Notes: generated by a model from the sequence alone, not told the origin. Shown: positions 19,913-29,466, counted from the first letter of the stretch. The stretch is DNA of 64,000 bases from Alteromonas pelagimontana (GCF_002499975.2 NZ_CP052766.1:62001-126000), one strand, 5' to 3'. Translations and numbers: made by a program.

Positions 19913-20368
19913 TTATTGGGCCTCCTCAATATCTCGAATTAGATATTTCATTTCAGAAATTTCTCTACGCTGCGCTGCTATAATTTCATCAGCAAGTTTT
20001 CGGACTCGGGAGTCGCTTATTTGTGCTCTTTCGCTGGTCATAATAGCAATGGAGTGATGCGGGATCATCGCTTTCATATATTCAACATCTGTCACCGTAG
20101 CCTGGCTTCTTACTATCCATAAACAGAGGACAAATACACAAGCACTACCTGCGAATATTCCTATATTTATCCATTTCTTTTTATACATATTTAGCATAAA
20201 GCTAAGCATCACGATCGCCATAGTGGCGCCCATTAATAATGCCATCCATGCTCGTGTTTCACTCCACAATACGTGTTCGAAAGCGTAAGTGTTAAGATAC
20301 ATTAAGCCGAACATGATTATCGTCGACGTAGCGATCATTGCTGCAAAACGCCAATAGGACATGTGCAT
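19913..20368 (-). CDS. Membrane protein with C-terminal DUF305 domain
   Basis: This 151-residue protein begins with three predicted membrane helices (about 8-27, 41-61 and 70-88). It continues into a DUF305 segment with MKAMIPHHSIAIMTSERA, whose paired histidines and methionines suggest metal binding, followed by a helical AQRREISEMKYLIRDIEEAQ tail. DUF305 proteins are often found with copper-handling genes, but the biochemical role is not settled. It lies between the cytochrome gene (19 bases upstream) and the lipoprotein gene, on the same strand. Confidence 0.8.
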   Translation of the reverse strand: MHMSYWRFAAMIATSTIIMFGLMYLNTYAFEHVLWSETRAWMALLMGATMAIVMLSFMLNMYKKKWINIGIFAGSACVFVLCLWIVRSQATVTDVEYMKAMIPHHSIAIMTSERAQISDSRVRKLADEIIAAQRREISEMKYLIRDIEEAQ

Positions 20369-20387
20369 CTGTTAGTTCTCCTCTGTC

Positions 20388-20921
20388 TCAATGGTCATGT
20401 TTGTTGTGGTCTCCCAATTCTTGATATTGGGCTTGTGTCATGGCGGGTAATTGCTTTACAAAAGCGGTGATATTCCATAGCGTTTTTTCGTCATGTGTAG
20501 CGCCAAATGCGGGCATTCCAGACATTTTAACGCCATGATTGACTAGCCAAAATACTTCTGAGGGTGTCCAGTGTGCAGCCGCTTCAGTAAGATGAGGGGG
20601 TTGTGGGACCAGTCCCTCAGCCCAGTTCGCGCGTTCGATACCTGGCCCGCCGTGACAGTGCTCACACATGGTTTGGTACTCGTGTGCCCCAGCCGCAATC
20701 ATATTCTTCGTAAACCCTGGAGGCTTTTGATCTGCCCGGCTTCGTACTGACGCTACCATGGAGGTTGAAAGTGCCCAGCGCGCAAAAGAAGAATGGTCCT
20801 CGCGCGCACTGATATTGTAGCTTCCCGTGTAAACAACGATGAGAATTGCAACCATCCCTGCTATTGCAGTAAGCACAATACCGACGATCATGCCCGTACC
20901 AAGATACTTTTTTTGTGTCAT
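20388..20921 (-). CDS. Membrane-anchored monohaem cytochrome c
   Basis: Starting at the ATG at 20921 (GGAGGAG just upstream), the 177-residue protein has one N-terminal membrane anchor (about 8-31). A periplasmic cytochrome c domain follows, with the haem motif CEHCH at 86-90 and a probable Met ligand in SGMPAFGATHDEKTLW. The C-terminus is His-rich (DHNKHDH). The frame can be extended to 21035, but the extra residues are not cytochrome-like. It is the first gene of a three-gene cluster with the DUF305 and lipoprotein genes. Its electron partners are unknown; a periplasmic redox or metal-stress role is an inference. Confidence 0.85.
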   Translation of the reverse strand: MTQKKYLGTGMIVGIVLTAIAGMVAILIVVYTGSYNISAREDHSSFARWALSTSMVASVRSRADQKPPGFTKNMIAAGAHEYQTMCEHCHGGPGIERANWAEGLVPQPPHLTEAAAHWTPSEVFWLVNHGVKMSGMPAFGATHDEKTLWNITAFVKQLPAMTQAQYQELGDHNKHDH

Positions 20922-21184
20922 GAACTCCTCCGCAAGCGCTGACGTAGTATTTTGGAAGTGGAATTGCAGTAACCGTACCACCTTTAGCACCAGCATCCAG
21001 GCGGAAGATATTCGGGCGCACGCGGCTTCAATCAAGGTTTGTTGCTACATTTGCAATGACTGCATTACTTTAACGTAAAATAATAGCCTTTTAGCGATGG
21101 CTACAAATGGGCTGTAACATTTACATGTCCGAGTTTTATAGACACGCTTCTCATCTTGACGTTCGTGATATAGCATTCCGGCGT

Positions 21185-21441
21185 TCGTGGTACCAAAAGT
21201 ACTTACCGCAACCACGGGTGACACATCATTTTTTTCGAGCATCTTCATCGTGTTGCTGCCAACAAAGAACTGCCTGAGCTTAGAGTGGCCAAAAGCCCAT
21301 TACAATGAGATCAGTGTCATGCTTTTCTTAATATTCCATCAAAGAAGCATGAATGTCTCCCTCAATAAAAGAAGCAGTAAAATTAAAACCCTTGCTTTCA
21401 AGCTTCCGCTGGGCCGAATCGAACTTTTCTTTTAAATCCAT
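21185..21441 (-). pseudogene. Broken universal stress protein (UspA family) C-terminal half
   Basis: Reading leftward from 21441, one frame gives MDLKEKFDSAQRKLESKG and then FIEGDIHASLMEY, followed by an in-frame TAA (21328-21330), then EKHDTDLIVMGFWPL and another TAA (21280-21282). Shifting frame at the GGCC near 21290 restores GHSKLRQFFVGSNTMKMLE. Together these spell the conserved C-terminal half of a UspA protein (DLIVMG...GHSKLRQFFVGSNT). The nucleotide-binding half therefore exists only as a relic with one stop, one frameshift and no recognisable N-terminal half. Confidence 0.75.
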
Positions 21442-21555
21442 TTCATTTTTTTGAGAAAGCAATAGCTTCAGGTACCGGGCTAACGCCACTCATTTACAAC
21501 CGATTGAGCGCTAAGCTCAGTTTTGGCACGTGACACTGAATATTTACCGAACACG

Positions 21556-22389
21556 CTATCGCTTTTCTATTATTACCAGAGCAATGCCGCTCAAGATGGC
21601 GAGTGAGGCAAGCAGGATACGTAAGGTCAAGGTTTCGCCAAGAATTAACCAGCCAGCAAACGTCGCAATGACCGGAACGCTTAGCTGAATAGTGGCGGCA
21701 TGGGAAGATTTTAGCGCCGGAAGTACGGCGTACCAAAGCGCGTATCCTATCCCTGATGTTACTGCACCGGAAACAATCCCTAATATTAGTCCCTGAAGAT
21801 CAGTCATCATAGTATGCGTATTGATCAATAATAAAATGGCTGCAAACGGGAGTGTGAGAATGAAATTTCCCGCTGTACTAGACAAAGGATTCGATGCACT
21901 TCTACCTAAGACTGAGTATATTCCCCAGGCCATACCAGCCATAACCATTAGTACTGCCGAAGAGAGGGGCGGAGCTGTAGCACCAGGTAGCAGCAACACG
22001 GTTAGCCCGACTATCGCCAAAAAAAATCCTGTAGTTTGAATGCTATTGAAACGTTCGCCCTTAAACATCCCCCACAGGATCATGGTCAGTTGAACTGCAC
22101 CAAAAAGTAGTAACGCACCTGCTCCAGTAGGTATGGCCACATACGCTAAGGAAAAGCCAGTGGCATAAACGAATAACGCAACAGCGCCGACCCAGCTACC
22201 AGCAGAAATACTTGGGGAATGGCGAAATACCGTCAGTAAGTAAAGTACAAGAGCGCCGCTTAGCAGACGGATATAGGTAAAGGAAACGGGATCAGTGCTT
22301 GAGCTAACCAGCGCCATTCTGCACAAAAGCGAATTACCTGCAAAAGCCATCATGGCCATTATCACCAGCATTACCATTTTCGTCTGCAT
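21556..22389 (-). CDS. EamA-family (DMT superfamily) transporter
   Basis: The 277-residue protein has about ten hydrophobic helices arranged as two five-helix repeats. The second repeat is recognisable from ALMVMAGMAWGIYSVLGR onward, the normal EamA/DMT architecture. These inner-membrane carriers export or import small metabolites such as amino acids; the substrate is not predictable. The C-terminal LILGETLTLRILLASLAILSG is a typical last-helix motif. It stands alone, with a 287-base gap to purC in which no other gene is seen. Confidence 0.85.
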   Translation of the reverse strand: MQTKMVMLVIMAMMAFAGNSLLCRMALVSSSTDPVSFTYIRLLSGALVLYLLTVFRHSPSISAGSWVGAVALFVYATGFSLAYVAIPTGAGALLLFGAVQLTMILWGMFKGERFNSIQTTGFFLAIVGLTVLLLPGATAPPLSSAVLMVMAGMAWGIYSVLGRSASNPLSSTAGNFILTLPFAAILLLINTHTMMTDLQGLILGIVSGAVTSGIGYALWYAVLPALKSSHAATIQLSVPVIATFAGWLILGETLTLRILLASLAILSGIALVIIEKR

Positions 22390-22614
22390 GATTCTCGTCC
22401 TTAAAGGGCTTTCTTTGCGGTCTTAGTAATTAACAGTAGAAACGCAGTTTAGCGTTTTAATTCACCGACTCCACCAGTATGGCACTTGGCACCAATGTTG
22501 TTTTGAGTGCGTAAGTTATTTAAAGAGGGTAAGCTTTCAAAAAGTCTCACTTCATACTTGCTATCACGAATGTTCTTTTTTCGTAGCCTGTATAACGTTA
22601 GCGCCTGCGCAAGT

Positions 22615-22648
22615 ACAAAAAAGCCGATCGCAATTGCGGATCGGCTTA
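22615..22648 (-). terminator. Rho-independent terminator of purC
   Basis: AAGCCGATC and GATCGGCTT form a near-perfect stem at 22621-22647. On the minus strand it is followed by a T-run (TTTTTTGT), directly downstream of the purC stop. Confidence 0.85.
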
Positions 22649-22676
22649 TTCTAATTTCAGGAGAATTCTTCGTACC

Positions 22677-23390
22677 CTATAATTTTATGCCCAATCGTTC
22701 TGCGACTTCGATATAGGTTTCAACCACTGACCCTAGCCCCTGACGGAAACGGTCTTTATCCATTTTTTTGCGGGTTTCTTTATCCCATAAACGGCAACCG
22801 TCTGGAGTAAATTCATCGCCAAGAACAATCTCGCCATCCTTGTCTAAACCGAACTCCAGCTTATAATCCACTAAAATCATACCAGCGTCGTCAAATAGCT
22901 TTTTCAGAACGTTGTTAACCGCGAAAGTTAACGCTTTCATGCTAGCAATTTGCGCTTCTGTTGCCCAACCAAACGACACAATGTGAAAATCATTGACCAT
23001 TGGGTCGTGCAACGCATCGTTTTTCAGAAAGAATTCAAAAACCGGCGGGTTGAGCGACTGTCCTTCTTCAACACCCAAGCGGCGTACTAAAGAACCTGCT
23101 GCTACGTTTCGAACTACGCATTCCACCGGAATCATTTTCAGCTTCTTAACCAGCGACTCCGTATCCGAAACCAGCGCCTCTACCTGGGTAGAAATACCGG
23201 CTTCCTCTAACCTGGACATAATAAAATGATTAAACTTATTGTTTACTTCACCTTTACGTTCAAGCTGTTCGATTTTTTCTCCATCGAAAGCAGAAGTATC
23301 GTTTCTGAATAACAAGATAAGCTTATCGCTGTCATCAGTCAGGTAGACAGTTTTTGCTTTACCGCGGTATAGTTCTTCGCGTTTTTCCAT
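22677..23390 (-). CDS. purC: SAICAR synthase
   Basis: PurC joins CAIR and aspartate with ATP hydrolysis to form SAICAR, the eighth step of purine synthesis. From the ATG at 23390 the protein is 237 residues and begins [16 protein letters not shown], exactly where E. coli PurC begins. The frame's first ATG, four codons earlier, leaves less room for the GAGA ribosome site. Signatures include [31 protein letters not shown] and [14 protein letters not shown]. It follows bamC by 16 bases in the conserved dapA-bamC-purC operon. Confidence 0.97.
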   Translation of the reverse strand: MEKREELYRGKAKTVYLTDDSDKLILLFRNDTSAFDGEKIEQLERKGEVNNKFNHFIMSRLEEAGISTQVEALVSDTESLVKKLKMIPVECVVRNVAAGSLVRRLGVEEGQSLNPPVFEFFLKNDALHDPMVNDFHIVSFGWATEAQIASMKALTFAVNNVLKKLFDDAGMILVDYKLEFGLDKDGEIVLGDEFTPDGCRLWDKETRKKMDKDRFRQGLGSVVETYIEVAERLGIKL

Positions 23391-23406
23391 GATGTCTCTC
23401 AAAAAA

Positions 23407-24510
23407 TTAAATGTCGAGGTCGTCTTGTGACATCACCTTTGAAAAGGGCTCGTACATTTCTGTAACTACATCCACTTCAAAAGGCTCGCTCTCATCGTTC
23501 ATGAAAGTAATGGATGTTTTTTCACCCATATTTCCGACTTTCAGGCGGTAGTCATCTTTTTTCAGAAGGTCTTTTTCATCAGAAAACAGACCACTCCACC
23601 AGCCTTTATCAATACCATTGTAGGTAACGAACAACAGGCCAGTAGACTTGTCCAAATCTTTCACATCAAATCCAAGCTTTCTTAGCACCAATAACAGACG
23701 TGGCCATGCCACGTCATATTGCGCATCGACTACGTAAGCGGGTTCGCCGTTAGCATTAAAGCCCATTTCAGCGTTAAGCCCCTGACGAATTCGCGCGATA
23801 CGCTTACTGTCTTCGAGCTGGATCTGGTATTCATAATGATTAATGAACTGATTCAATACGGTCACTTCTTCACGACGCTCTTCTATTTCACCTAACTGAG
23901 CAGCCGTTTTAGCTTCCCCGTTGGCTTGAAAATCTTTGAGTTCAGCGTGCAAAGATGCCGTGCGGCCGTGTGGTTTAACTTCCATTGAAAACTCGAAGCG
24001 GCGTTTAACTTCGCCTTTTTTAGGAGCAGAAAATTCATACCAGCTGCTGTCTTCGTCTTTATTTTCCACTACCCAGTCGGTGATGAGAATGCCAGCTTCA
24101 GGATCAAAAGAATCGACTTCAATTTTTTGCTGTTCAAGAAAACTTAACAGCGAATCCCAGATCGCTTGTTTTAACGGTTTACTATCATCAACCTGATCAA
24201 ACCAGACTGTGGCTTCTCGACTTCCTTCTTCAACATGAGAACCGCTTACCAGAGGCAATACAAGAGCTGGAGACGATACCAACAGCTCACGCCCAATCAG
24301 ATTTTCATTAACCTTTTCGCCCAGCTTCGGCAGTTCATATTCTTCTGAGAACTCAGGCTGATCTACATCGGCAGGAATTTTTATAGTAGCGCGCTGTGTT
24401 GATTTCAGATAATCGTAATTACCCGAAGCAGTACGTCGTTCTTGTTGGCTTGCACAACCTGTAAGCGCCAAAATAGTGAGGCCGCTTATCAAAGCCAGGG
24501 ATTTTTTCAT
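23407..24510 (-). CDS. bamC: Outer membrane protein assembly factor BamC
   Basis: A 367-residue lipoprotein with signal peptide and lipobox LTGC (Cys19). After the Cys comes the extended N-terminal region that contacts BamD ([26 protein letters not shown] in part), then two helix-grip domains. BamC is an accessory subunit of the BAM complex that inserts beta-barrel proteins into the outer membrane. It lies between dapA and purC, an arrangement shared with E. coli (where the gene was first called nlpB). The start is preceded by a GGAACGCGG-type site. Confidence 0.93.
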   Translation of the reverse strand: MKKSLALISGLTILALTGCASQQERRTASGNYDYLKSTQRATIKIPADVDQPEFSEEYELPKLGEKVNENLIGRELLVSSPALVLPLVSGSHVEEGSREATVWFDQVDDSKPLKQAIWDSLLSFLEQQKIEVDSFDPEAGILITDWVVENKDEDSSWYEFSAPKKGEVKRRFEFSMEVKPHGRTASLHAELKDFQANGEAKTAAQLGEIEERREEVTVLNQFINHYEYQIQLEDSKRIARIRQGLNAEMGFNANGEPAYVVDAQYDVAWPRLLLVLRKLGFDVKDLDKSTGLLFVTYNGIDKGWWSGLFSDEKDLLKKDDYRLKVGNMGEKTSITFMNDESEPFEVDVVTEMYEPFSKVMSQDDLDI

Positions 24511-24522
24511 CCGCGTTCCTTA

Positions 24523-25407
24523 TTAACCAGAAATCAATTCGTATTTTTGTAGTATTTGTTCGATATGTTTTTGGCTTGCAAGTTCCGGTAAAACCATCGG
24601 TAGACGTAATATCGCGCTTTTGGTAAGGCCCATCCGATATAAGGCCCATTTTGGCATCACCGGGTTCGGCTCAATAAAAAGCGCGTCATGAAGTAACTTT
24701 ACGCTGTCATTGAATTGTCGACACGCATCAAAATTCTTAGCTAACGCCGCATCACACATATTCGACATGGCATTAGGCACAACATTCGCAGTGACGGAAA
24801 TGACTCCGTGACCACCTTCACAAAGAAATTCACAACTGGAAGCGTCATCTCCGCTTAATAGCAGAAAATCATTTTTTACCAGCTTTTGGGTTGCTTTTAA
24901 TCGTTGAATATCGCCAGTGGCGTCTTTCAAACCCACAATATTTTTATGCTCTGCAAGCGCAGCCACTGTCTCAGGTAACATGTCTGCTACAGTACGGGCA
25001 GGAACATTGTAAAGTAATACCGGTACGTCGGTGGCGTCAGCAATAGCATTAAAGTGGGCGATCATCCCCGCCTGCTGCGGCTTATTATAATAAGGTACAA
25101 CACTAAGAAAGCCATCTACGCCAAGGGCTGCCATCTGTTCACTAAGAAAAATAGCCTCTGCAGTCGAATTGGCGCCGCTGCCGGCAATTACTGGTATTTT
25201 TTTATCTACCATCGCCAGCGTCTGTCGAACAACTTCAATATGTTCGTCAAAGGGTAAAGTAGCAGATTCACCTGTAGTTCCCACAGACACAATGCCGTGA
25301 GTACCCTGTTCAATATGAAACTGGACAAGTTTTTCCAGTGCAGGATAATCAATGTCGCCATTGTCATTCATCGGCGTGATCAGTGCCACGTAACTGCCTG
25401 TAAACAT
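24523..25407 (-). CDS. dapA: 4-hydroxy-tetrahydrodipicolinate synthase
   Basis: DapA condenses pyruvate with aspartate semialdehyde, the committed step to diaminopimelate and lysine. At 294 residues it matches the E. coli enzyme (292). Visible landmarks are GTTGESATL near residue 43, YYNKPQQAG, the catalytic-triad tyrosine in LYNVPARTVADM, and the Schiff-base lysine in VGLKDATGD near residue 161. It is first of the dapA-bamC-purC operon and divergent from gcvR-bcp, as in E. coli. Confidence 0.97.
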   Translation of the reverse strand: MFTGSYVALITPMNDNGDIDYPALEKLVQFHIEQGTHGIVSVGTTGESATLPFDEHIEVVRQTLAMVDKKIPVIAGSGANSTAEAIFLSEQMAALGVDGFLSVVPYYNKPQQAGMIAHFNAIADATDVPVLLYNVPARTVADMLPETVAALAEHKNIVGLKDATGDIQRLKATQKLVKNDFLLLSGDDASSCEFLCEGGHGVISVTANVVPNAMSNMCDAALAKNFDACRQFNDSVKLLHDALFIEPNPVMPKWALYRMGLTKSAILRLPMVLPELASQKHIEQILQKYELISG

Positions 25408-25566
25408 AATGTCTCCGCTTTTAGTGAGCGCACATGTTAATTATCTAACGCAGTAAACACAAGCGCGCAAAGAGGGAATTTTCGATTATTTGAGCGCTCC
25501 AGGTGCTAGCATAGAAAAAAAACTCTGTGCTACCATCTACTCACTTAGTTTCTGGACTGAACACGT

Positions 25567-26127
25567 ATGAAGCAGCAATTGATCGTGACCATTCTCGGTA
25601 CTGACAGAAGTGGCATTCTTAGCGAAATTGCGACAACTGTCTCCGAAGTCCAATGTAATATTCTGGATAGTCGGCAAGCTATTTATGGAAAGGAATTTTC
25701 CCTGACCATGATATTAGAAGGTAATCACCAGGCAATTACGCGTGCGGAATGTTTAATTCCGCCACTTTGCCAGCGCCTGGATTTACTTTCATTGATGAAA
25801 CGCACCAGCCATCATGAAAAGCAAAATATCGAACATGTTTTTGAGGTGGAATTTAGCGGTGTTGATGCCGCAGGTTTGATTAAGTCAGTAACCCGCTTCT
25901 TTGCCGATCGCAATGCTTCTATCAACGCATTTCGCCAACGTACCTTTACCGATGAAAAATCAGGTGAAGAGATGATGCGTTGCAAGTTAATGGTCACCGT
26001 TCCGGATTCTGTTGATTTTGGCGAGCTTGAGTATTCTTTAAAGATCCTCTTCGATAGCCTTAAATTGACTGGCAAAGTCATTGATAAATACAAAAAGGAT
26101 AAATATGCAAACTCTGCAAGCTGGTGA
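25567..26127 (+). CDS. gcvR: GcvR-type ACT-domain regulator
   Basis: This 186-residue protein has two ACT domains (about 4-75 and 93-170), the first opening VTILGTDRSGILSEIATTV. In E. coli GcvR binds glycine and represses the glycine cleavage operon through contact with GcvA. Here the family, length and neighbours (dapA divergent, bcp overlapping by 23 bases) are the same, so the name is applied by synteny. Whether it acts on gcvTHP in this organism is unproven. Confidence 0.88.
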   Translation: MKQQLIVTILGTDRSGILSEIATTVSEVQCNILDSRQAIYGKEFSLTMILEGNHQAITRAECLIPPLCQRLDLLSLMKRTSHHEKQNIEHVFEVEFSGVDAAGLIKSVTRFFADRNASINAFRQRTFTDEKSGEEMMRCKLMVTVPDSVDFGELEYSLKILFDSLKLTGKVIDKYKKDKYANSASW

Positions 26128-26572
26128 CAACGCTCCCACTTTTAGTTTACCTGACCAACACGGTGACAGTGTTTCTTTAAGTGATTTTAAGGGGAAGAAA
26201 GTTTTAGTCTATTTTTATCCCAAAGCCATGACCCCGGGCTGCACGGTGCAAGCACAAAATCTGCGCGATACCAAAGCGGAACTTGATGCTAAAAATGTTG
26301 TTGTACTTGGCGTTAGCCCCGATCCGGTGAAGCGATTACCGAAATTTATTGAAAAAGAAAGCCTGAATTTCACTTTACTGTCTGATGAAGATCACGCTGT
26401 TGCCGATGCATTTGGCGTGTGGGGACTTAAGAAATTTATGGGAAAAGAATACGAGGGTATTCACCGCCTCAGTTTTCTCATTAGCGAGGAAGGGACTATT
26501 GAAAAAGTTTTCGATAAATTCAAAACCAAAGATCATCATACTGTTGTTCTTGACTACTTAAGCAGTCAGTAA
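26105..26572 (+). CDS. bcp: Thioredoxin-dependent peroxiredoxin Bcp (PrxQ type), 1-Cys
   Basis: From the ATG at 26105 the protein has 155 residues and begins MQTLQAGDNAPTFSLPD, the usual Bcp start. A frame start at 26081 adds eight residues inside gcvR. The peroxidatic Cys46 is in MTPGCTVQAQ. E. coli Bcp has a second cysteine five residues later, but here that position is not cysteine and I find no other Cys. The enzyme therefore looks like a 1-Cys type that needs an external thiol for resolution. It reduces hydrogen and organic peroxides in the cytoplasm and is translationally coupled to gcvR. Confidence 0.95.
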   Translation: MQTLQAGDNAPTFSLPDQHGDSVSLSDFKGKKVLVYFYPKAMTPGCTVQAQNLRDTKAELDAKNVVVLGVSPDPVKRLPKFIEKESLNFTLLSDEDHAVADAFGVWGLKKFMGKEYEGIHRLSFLISEEGTIEKVFDKFKTKDHHTVVLDYLSSQ

Positions 26573-26642
26573 CTAAGCTCAGCTCAATGTAGTGACTCCA
26601 CATCCCTGCTTAGCTAAGGTGGTGGAGTCCACACATCGAATT

Positions 26643-26661
26643 AAGCCCGAGAGCGGGCTTT
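26643..26661. terminator. Bidirectional terminator between bcp and the dihaem cytochrome gene
   Basis: AAGCCCG-AGAG-CGGGCTT lies between the convergent bcp and cytochrome genes. A second dyad (GACTCCAC with GTGGAGTC) lies just upstream at about 26600-26630. Short T-tracts flank the hairpin on both sides. Confidence 0.6.
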
Positions 26662-26667
26662 CACCTG

Positions 26668-27303
26668 CTATGCTGTCGGACAATGCGCGCCATTATCCAC
26701 CCACGCTTTGAACAGTTTGCCAAACGCTTTCTGTGTCCCCGGCACCGGCTCGCGGCCTTTGCCGGGGTACCAACCCCAGCCTACTAAATCATCTTCGGCC
26801 ATATGATGAATCATTTCCGCCATTGTTTTTCCGCCGTTGCGCTCTTTGTCCTTTAACTGTTGACAAATTTCGCCCAGTGACTTGCCTACCCAAGCCATTT
26901 CCAGAGGCGCAAGGTGCCATTTGGGATTGCCTGGAATACTTTTAATATCATCCGCTTGAGCAATTATTTCCACATTATTCGCACCATGACATGTATTGCA
27001 CTCCATTCCTGGCACACCAAAATTTCCCAGCCCACGAAACACTAGCGGTTCATGAATTTTCATATCCATTCCCTGTAATGGGTGATTATCGGCGGGATGA
27101 CAGTTCAGGCAGCGAGGATGCTGAATTACCTTGCCAATTTCCTCAAACATGGCTTGAGCGCGCGCAGTTTTATCTGCTATGTCCGCAAAATCGCTAGCAG
27201 AAAGCAACTGAGTTTTCTCAGATGCGTTTGCGTTAGCCTGCAAAGACGATGTAAAGGCAACAGCGCTTATTAAGAGCATCGCGAGACAAGTAATTGCTTT
27301 CAT
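26668..27303 (-). CDS. Dihaem c-type cytochrome associated with the Mo hydroxylase
   Basis: A 211-residue exported protein: residues 1-25 form a signal peptide, and two haem motifs follow, CLNCH at 65-69 and CNTCH at 102-106. The rest contains short helices and a WGWYPGKGREPVPGTQ loop. It follows iorB by nine bases on the same strand. By position it is the probable periplasmic electron acceptor for that molybdenum hydroxylase, replacing the fused or separate cytochromes seen in related systems. No individual family name is recognised. Confidence 0.8.
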   Translation of the reverse strand: MKAITCLAMLLISAVAFTSSLQANANASEKTQLLSASDFADIADKTARAQAMFEEIGKVIQHPRCLNCHPADNHPLQGMDMKIHEPLVFRGLGNFGVPGMECNTCHGANNVEIIAQADDIKSIPGNPKWHLAPLEMAWVGKSLGEICQQLKDKERNGGKTMAEMIHHMAEDDLVGWGWYPGKGREPVPGTQKAFGKLFKAWVDNGAHCPTA

Positions 27304-27312
27304 GACGGCTCC

Positions 27313-29463
27313 TTAGGTGGTTTGTCTGGGTTGAATGGGTAAACGGCGGACAGGAGTCCCTGTGAGTCTTCGCCACGCATTGGCCACTGCCGGGCCGATA
27401 GGTGGAACACCGGGTTCACCTACACCTGTGGGTGGCTCAGACGATTCAACAATTGCTACCTCAACATGGGGCATTTCATTAATACGTAATGAACGGTAAT
27501 CATGAAAATTCGACTGCTCTACTTTACCACCTTCTGTAAGGACAATAGCGTTATACAAAATAGCGCCCAAACCGAATCCAATTCCCCCTTCCATCTGCGC
27601 GCGGATATGGTTGGGATTCACGGCTACGCCGCAGTCGACGGCAACCCAAACATTATGCACCACGGGCAAACCATCTTTGCCTTCTGAAACTTCGGCAATT
27701 TCAGCAACGTAAGTGTTAAAACTTTTGTGTACCGCAACTCCGCGAGCGCGGTTAGCAGGCACAGTTCCGGCCTTATTAGCCAGTTCCGACACTTGCTTTA
27801 ACACGCCCGCCTGCCGCGACTCAGGCTTTAGCAGCTTTAGCCTTCCTTCAACAGGATCGACATTGGCCTTTTCGAGTAATTCATCAAGAAAAGCTTCTAC
27901 TGCAAACGCAGTATGAGTGTGGCCTACCGAGCGCCACCACAACACAGGTACGCCCGTTTGCATGTTGTGCGAATACACCCGGAGATCGCGAATGTTGTAA
28001 GGAAGATCTGAGGCGCCTTCCACACTGGTTTCGTCCAGTTCATCTTTCTGCATTATCGATTGGCCAGCAATTACCTGATCCCATCCAATAATTTTTCCCT
28101 CTTTATCAATGGCACCACGTAGTTGATGAATGAACAACGGGCGGTAAAAGCCACCGCGAATATCATCTTCTCGTGTCCACATATGCTTTACAGGGCGTTT
28201 CATGCCGGACACTTTAAATACCTCAGCGGCTTCACGCATGTAAGGCGATCCAAATTGCGCACGGCGCCCAAAGCTGCCCCCGGCATACTGAACATGAATA
28301 GTGACTTTTTCCTCCGCAATCTCGCAGATATCGGCAATGGCTTTTTTATCCATACCTGGAAATTGAGCACCGCTGTAGCAATCTATGCCGCCATTCTGGT
28401 TTTTTATCAATACCGCATCCAGAGGCTCCATGGGAGCATGAGCAAGATAAGGAAACACGTACTCGGCTTCCAACACTGTTACACCGTCAGCGCTTAAAGT
28501 CTGCGACACGTTTCCCCGATTTGTGGCTTTTAACCCCTCCTTGTTCATCTGTTTACGGTAGTCTTCAATGATTGCTTCAGATGAACGGGTTTCCGCCTGA
28601 CTTAGATCCCACTGAACTTCTACAGCATCACGGCCTTTTAGCGCTGCAAATGTGTTTTCTGCAAAAATTGCCACACCTTGAGAAACAGCTTTAACATCAA
28701 CCACACCAGGAATCTGCATGGCTTTATTGGCATCAAAACTCGCGACTTTAGCGCCGAAATAAGGCGCATGCTTAACGAGTGCAATTAACATTTCATCAGC
28801 GTAAATGTCTAACGTAAAGGTGGTTTTGCCCGTAGTTTTTGCCGGTGTGTCCAGCCGTTGCTTATTGCTACCGATAATTTTAAACGCACTGGGTTGCTTT
28901 AACGTTACGTCTTTAGGGGGTGAAAGCAAAGCTGCACTTTCTGCCATTTCACCAAATCCCGCCGAGCGATTTGACTGTTGATGAAAAATACGCCCCTTTT
29001 TCACTGCTATCTCAGCGCTGGGCACCTGCCAAGCCGCGGCCGCAGCAGCGATAAGCATGGCTTTTGCCGTAGCACCCGCTTTTCGAAACTGTTCGTAAGA
29101 ATTGGCAATGGACGTAGATCCACCTGTTCCTTGCATCCCGAAAGCCAGATTTGCATAGGTACTGTCGTCTGCAGGTGACGGCTCTACACGCATTTGCTCC
29201 CAATCGGCGTCCATTTCCTCGGCCACTAATTGCGTTAAACCCGTGTAAGGCCCTTGTCCCATTTCCAAATGCTTCGACATCACCGTTACTACGCCGTCGG
29301 GCGCCACCCTGACAAATGCATTCATGGGCGTCGCGCGTGATTGGCTGTCTGTGTTTGCGACCATGGCTGCAGCCAACGATTTTGGTATAATAGACAGCCC
29401 GATAACCAAACCTGTACCAGCGAGAAAATGCCGCCGGCTCACATTATTTGGTGAATCCTTCAT
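27313..29463 (-). CDS. Molybdopterin-binding subunit of an aldehyde/isoquinoline oxidoreductase
   Basis: This 716-residue protein belongs to the xanthine oxidase superfamily, IorB-like branch. It starts with a twin-arginine signal (SRRHFLAGTGLVIG), so the enzyme is exported folded to the periplasm. Molybdopterin contacts are suggested by GMQGTGGSTSIANSYEQF, YAGGSFGRR and the C-terminal GVGEPGVPPIGPAVANAW, whose Glu is the likely catalytic base. Substrates of the group are aldehydes or N-heterocycles, and the exact one is unknown. It lies between the 2Fe-2S subunit (3 bases upstream) and the dihaem cytochrome, forming a complete hydroxylase with an electron path. Confidence 0.88.
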   Translation of the reverse strand: MKDSPNNVSRRHFLAGTGLVIGLSIIPKSLAAAMVANTDSQSRATPMNAFVRVAPDGVVTVMSKHLEMGQGPYTGLTQLVAEEMDADWEQMRVEPSPADDSTYANLAFGMQGTGGSTSIANSYEQFRKAGATAKAMLIAAAAAAWQVPSAEIAVKKGRIFHQQSNRSAGFGEMAESAALLSPPKDVTLKQPSAFKIIGSNKQRLDTPAKTTGKTTFTLDIYADEMLIALVKHAPYFGAKVASFDANKAMQIPGVVDVKAVSQGVAIFAENTFAALKGRDAVEVQWDLSQAETRSSEAIIEDYRKQMNKEGLKATNRGNVSQTLSADGVTVLEAEYVFPYLAHAPMEPLDAVLIKNQNGGIDCYSGAQFPGMDKKAIADICEIAEEKVTIHVQYAGGSFGRRAQFGSPYMREAAEVFKVSGMKRPVKHMWTREDDIRGGFYRPLFIHQLRGAIDKEGKIIGWDQVIAGQSIMQKDELDETSVEGASDLPYNIRDLRVYSHNMQTGVPVLWWRSVGHTHTAFAVEAFLDELLEKANVDPVEGRLKLLKPESRQAGVLKQVSELANKAGTVPANRARGVAVHKSFNTYVAEIAEVSEGKDGLPVVHNVWVAVDCGVAVNPNHIRAQMEGGIGFGLGAILYNAIVLTEGGKVEQSNFHDYRSLRINEMPHVEVAIVESSEPPTGVGEPGVPPIGPAVANAWRRLTGTPVRRLPIQPRQTT

Positions 29464-29466
29464 GGC

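Noticed and set aside
20922..21035. Extended N-terminus for the cytochrome c gene
   Set aside because: The residues before the ATG at 20921 are not signal-like, while GGAGGAG sits just before 20921.
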